DNA of 8,787 nucleotides from JAOUEA01 sp035550775. Lineage in GTDB: Bacteria > Actinomycetota > UBA4738 > HRBIN12. The stretch covers positions 1 to 8,787 of the forward strand of contig DASZOO010000251.1 in assembly GCA_035550775.1 (NCBI GenBank). Direction: 5' to 3'. The translations under genes and the position numbers were made by a program. Of this stretch, positions 5,836 through 8,787 are shown piece by piece (positions within the stretch are counted from its first letter, which is position 1; the number at the start of each line of letters is the position of its first letter). Under the pieces are notes generated by a model. The model had not been told where the DNA came from. It saw only the letters and a program-made list of their open reading frames with translations, and did not search any database.

Positions 5836-8787
5836 CCACGGAGCGGGCGCGATCGCGCCCCGCGGGCGAGGCGCCGCCGGTCGATACCTGCCAGCGGTGC
5901 GGCCGTCCCGTGCCGCACCACGCCAACTTCTGCCCCAACTGCGGGGCCCCGATCTCGGTGCCGGCCGCGTCCGAGCGCCGGGTGGTCACGGTGGTCTTCG
6001 CCGATCTGGCGGGTTCGACCGAGCTGGCGGCGAGGCTCGATCCTGAGCGCTTCCGCGACGTGCTCGCCGCCTTCCACGGCATGGTGACCGACGAGATCAC
6101 GGCGCTCGGCGGCCGGACCGAGGGGTTCATCGGCGACGCGGTGCTCGGCGTGTTCGGCGTGCCGGTGCTGCACGACGACGACGCCGAGCGAGGCGTGCGC
6201 GCCGGGCTCGCGATCGTGGAGCGTGCGAGCCGCATCGGCGCCCGCCTCGAGCTGCCCGTGCCGGTGGGGGTGCGGGTGGGCGTGAACACCGGCCAGGTCG
6301 CGGTCGGCACGGCGACCGACCGCAGCATCGTGATCGGCGTCGAGGTCAACATCGGCGCCCGACTGCAGCAAGCCGCCCGGCCCGGCGACGTGCTCGTCGG
6401 CGAGCGGACGCACCTGCTCGTGGGCGATGCGATCGAGTTCGGCGAACGCCGCCTGATCGAGGCCAAGGGCTTCGACGACGCGATGGCGGCGTGGCCGGCG
6501 CTCGACGTCGTCGGCCCGCAGACCCGCCGGACGATCTCGCTCGTGAACCGCCGCCGCGAGCTGGCGTTGCTCGAGGACACGTTCGAGCGGGTGCGCGTTC
6601 GCGAACGTGCGCACCTGGTCACGCTGCTCGGCGAACCGGGCATCGGCAAGTCCCGCGTCGTCGAGGAGTTCCTCGCCGGGCTGCCCGACGGGGTGCGCGT
6701 GCTCGCCGGCCGCTCGAGCGTGTTCGAGGAGGAGGTCACGTTCTGGCCGCTCGCCCAGATGGTCTACCGGGAGATCGGCGCCGACCGCTGGGCTCCCACC
6801 GAGGAGGTGCACGATCGGGTTCGCGCGTTCGTGCAGGAGTGGGTGGAGCCCGGCGAGGTCGACGAGGCAGCTCGCCGGCTCGCGATGGCGCTCGGCATCG
6901 ACACCGACCGTGAGGAGCAGCGCTACCACGAGGCGGAGGTGCGTCGCGGCCTGTTGAGCGTGCTCACGGGCCTCGCCTCACAGGGCCCGGTCGTGCTGGT
7001 CTTCGAGGACCTGCAGGAGTCGGACCCCGTGTTGCTCGACCTCATCGAGCAACTCGTGAAGGAAGCCCGCAAGGTCCCGCTGATGGTGCTCTGCGTCGCG
7101 CGGTGGGAGTTCCTGGAACGGCGCCCGACCTGGGCGGGCGGCATCGCCGACAACGTGACGCTGTGGGTCGAGCCGCTCACGCCCGGCCACGCCGCGGAGC
7201 TCGCGATGGAGGCGGGCGGTCTGCGACAGGAGGATGCCGAGCGCGTCGCGCAACACGCGGGGGGCAACCCGTTCTTCATCGTGGAGATCGTCGGCATGCT
7301 CCGGCGCGAGGAACGCGACCTGCCCCCCTGGGGACCGGGCGCGAGCGGACGGCTGTTGCCGCCGACCGTGCAGGCGGTGATCGCGACCCGCATCGACCAG
7401 CTCAGTCCGCATGCCCGCCAGCTGGTGCTGCGGGCGTCGGTCTTCCCGCAGGGTCGCTTCGATCTGGGGGAGCTGTCGCTGCTGGCCGAGCCGCGCACGG
7501 AGCTGCTCGAGGAGGCCGAGGCCGACGAGCTCCTCGTGCGGGACGACGAGCGTCCGGGCGTGTGGCGGTTCGGGTCCGACGTGCTGCGCGACGTGGCCTA
7601 CGACTCCCTCGCCAAGCGCGAGCGGCAGCGGCTGCATCTCCGTGTGGCCAACAAGCTCTCGGAGAGCGATCGCTACCCGCGCACGGTGGCTTTCCACCTC
7701 GAGCAGGCGGGGCAGGCGGCGCTCGACCTGAATCCGGGCGACCGCACGCTCGCCGAACGGGCGGTCGACGCGCTGGCGCATGCCGGCGACATCGCCCGGC
7801 GTCGCATCGAGTCGCGGTCGGCGGCCGACCTGTACGAGCGGGCACTGGTCATGGCCGGGTCCGACGAGCGGTGGGGCGAGCGGGAAGCCCGCATCCTCGG
7901 CCTGCTCGGGGAGGCCCGTTACTGGCTCGGCGAGTTCGACGACGCCGAGTCCGCGTTGCACCGGGCCATCGCTCTCGGCGGCGACGCGAGCGACCGGGTG
8001 CTGGCACACGCGTCCAGGTTCCTGGCGGACATCACGCTCACGATCCACGGTGACGGCGAGCTCGCGTCGGCGCTGTTCGAGCGCTCCCTGCAGGCGGCCC
8101 GGAGGCTGGGCGAGCCACACGTGCTCGCCCGCACCCTGCTCATGGCCGGATGGGTGCCGTTCTGGGCCAACGACCTGGTCCGCGCCGAAGCGATGTTCCG
8201 GGAGGCGTTGGACGCCGCACGCTCGATCGACGGCGGCGACCCGTGGGCCGAGTCGCGGGCCCTCGTCGGCATCGCGAACGTGATCTCGCCCGCCGGCGAC
8301 GAGGAGGAGGCGCTCGCGGTCGGTCTCGAGGCGCTGGCGATCGGCGAGGATGCCGCGCAGCCGTTCACGGCGGCCGTCGCGCACGAGACCGTCGCAGCGT
8401 CGCTGCGCCGCCTGATGCGGCTGGAGGAAGGCCTCGAGCACGGCGACGCAGCGATCCGAACGTTCCGGGAGCTGGGCGCGCGATGGGAGCTGGCGAGCGC
8501 GCTGGGCGACCGGGGCTCGATCCACCGCATGGCCGGCCGGCTCGAGGATGCCGAGAGCGATGTGCGGGAGGCGTTCGTGCTCTGCCGCGACCTGCGCGAG
8601 CGCGCGCTCGTGACGTGGACCGCCGCCGAGCTCGCGCGCATCCTCGCGGCCCGCGGTGACCCAGCGTCCGCCCGCCAGGTGCTCTCGGACCCGTCGGCCC
8701 GTCTCGCCGACAGCGAACCGGGCTCGTCGACGGCGCTCCTGGCGGCCGAGAGCGTGGTGGCCCTCGCCGAGGATGACGAGGCGACCG
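5832..8787 (+). CDS. Zinc ribbon - class III nucleotide cyclase - AAA/STAND ATPase - TPR regulator (3' end outside window)
   Basis: The frame is open from the ATG at 5832 to the window end, giving 985 residues without a stop. In order: a four-cysteine zinc ribbon (Cys20, Cys23, Cys34, Cys37); a class III cyclase domain at about 48-225, with metal aspartates Asp58 (VVFADLAGST) and Asp102 (FIGDAVLGVFG) and transition-state residues Asn173 and Arg177 (VNIGARLQQA); an ATPase domain from about 238, with Walker A GEPGIGKS at 267-274, Walker B VVLVFED at 387-393 and GGNPFFIVE at 477-485; a winged-helix-like segment near 508-550; and alpha-helical TPR-like repeats from about 615 onward. Such proteins are cytosolic signal-transducing ATPases, some of which make cAMP. 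The adenine-selecting lysine and aspartate positions are Gly98 and Ile166, so product and activity are uncertain. The start overlaps the VOC stop as ATGA. Relatives are around 1,000-1,150 residues, so the missing tail is probably short. Confidence 0.9.
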   Translation, partial: MTTERARSRPAGEAPPVDTCQRCGRPVPHHANFCPNCGAPISVPAASERRVVTVVFADLAGSTELAARLDPERFRDVLAAFHGMVTDEITALGGRTEGFIGDAVLGVFGVPVLHDDDAERGVRAGLAIVERASRIGARLELPVPVGVRVGVNTGQVAVGTATDRSIVIGVEVNIGARLQQAARPGDVLVGERTHLLVGDAIEFGERRLIEAKGFDDAMAAWPALDVVGPQTRRTISLVNRRRELALLEDTFERVRVRERAHLVTLLGEPGIGKSRVVEEFLAGLPDGVRVLAGRSSVFEEEVTFWPLAQMVYREIGADRWAPTEEVHDRVRAFVQEWVEPGEVDEAARRLAMALGIDTDREEQRYHEAEVRRGLLSVLTGLASQGPVVLVFEDLQESDPVLLDLIEQLVKEARKVPLMVLCVARWEFLERRPTWAGGIADNVTLWVEPLTPGHAAELAMEAGGLRQEDAERVAQHAGGNPFFIVEIVGMLRREERDLPPWGPGASGRLLPPTVQAVIATRIDQLSPHARQLVLRASVFPQGRFDLGELSLLAEPRTELLEEAEADELLVRDDERPGVWRFGSDVLRDVAYDSLAKRERQRLHLRVANKLSESDRYPRTVAFHLEQAGQAALDLNPGDRTLAERAVDALAHAGDIARRRIESRSAADLYERALVMAGSDERWGEREARILGLLGEARYWLGEFDDAESALHRAIALGGDASDRVLAHASRFLADITLTIHGDGELASALFERSLQAARRLGEPHVLARTLLMAGWVPFWANDLVRAEAMFREALDAARSIDGGDPWAESRALVGIANVISPAGDEEEALAVGLEALAIGEDAAQPFTAAVAHETVAASLRRLMRLEEGLEHGDAAIRTFRELGARWELASALGDRGSIHRMAGRLEDAESDVREAFVLCRDLRERALVTWTAAELARILAARGDPASARQVLSDPSARLADSEPGSSTALLAAESVVALAEDDEAT

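Noticed and set aside
5543..6929. Minus-strand open frames of 398 and 459 codons opposite the VOC and cyclase genes, and a 515-codon one at 6978-8525.
   Set aside because: They are shadows of the plus-strand cyclase/ATPase frame, which carries all expected motifs and is open through the window end.
1..8787. CRISPR arrays, tRNA or rRNA genes, insertion sequences, phage or defence islands.
   Set aside because: No regularly spaced repeats, structured RNA signatures, transposase or phage-like proteins are seen; composition is uniform and nearly all sequence is coding.

Overview
This is a dense, GC-rich stretch of ordinary bacterial chromosome that looks actinobacterial (Actinomycetota). The evidence is the C-terminal part of an F420-dependent NADP reductase, a fused biotin carboxylase/biotin carrier acyl-CoA carboxylase alpha chain, a biotin ligase followed by a PH-domain membrane protein, and a large nucleotide-cyclase/ATPase/TPR regulator. 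Strong G/C bias at third codon positions gives long antisense open frames, which are shadows. I cannot place it below phylum level; a deep-branching or environmental lineage is plausible.

Layout, left to right. (1) 1-1182, plus strand: the 3' end of the F420 reductase gene, overlapped by the start of an alpha/beta hydrolase of the proline-iminopeptidase type. (2) 1179-2903, minus strand: the carboxylase alpha chain, whose stop codon overlaps that of the hydrolase. (3) 2904-2953: a 50-bp divergent promoter gap. (4) 2954-4406, plus strand: birA and a two-helix PH/SHOCT membrane protein. (5) 4413-5399, minus strand: a two-TM potassium channel with a cytoplasmic RCK (TrkA) module. (6) 5400-5487: an 88-bp divergent gap. 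(7) 5488 to the end, plus strand: a small VOC-fold protein overlapping the start of a very large zinc ribbon-cyclase-AAA-TPR protein that runs off the window. That last frame is open from 5832 to 8787 with no stop.

Functional links: BirA is expected to biotinylate Lys540 of the divergently encoded carboxylase. The VOC protein and the cyclase/ATPase form a coupled two-gene unit transcribed away from the potassium channel. All complete genes lack a convincing Shine-Dalgarno sequence. At least two have a TANNNT -10-like hexamer exactly six bases before the start codon, which suggests leaderless transcripts. There are no gene-free stretches over 100 bases, and I found no RNA genes, insertion sequences, CRISPR arrays or phage genes.

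I see no clear-cut novel system. The best candidates for a second look are the VOC/cyclase-ATPase pair, with its altered cyclase substrate residues, and the potassium channel with lysine at the position of the second filter glycine.
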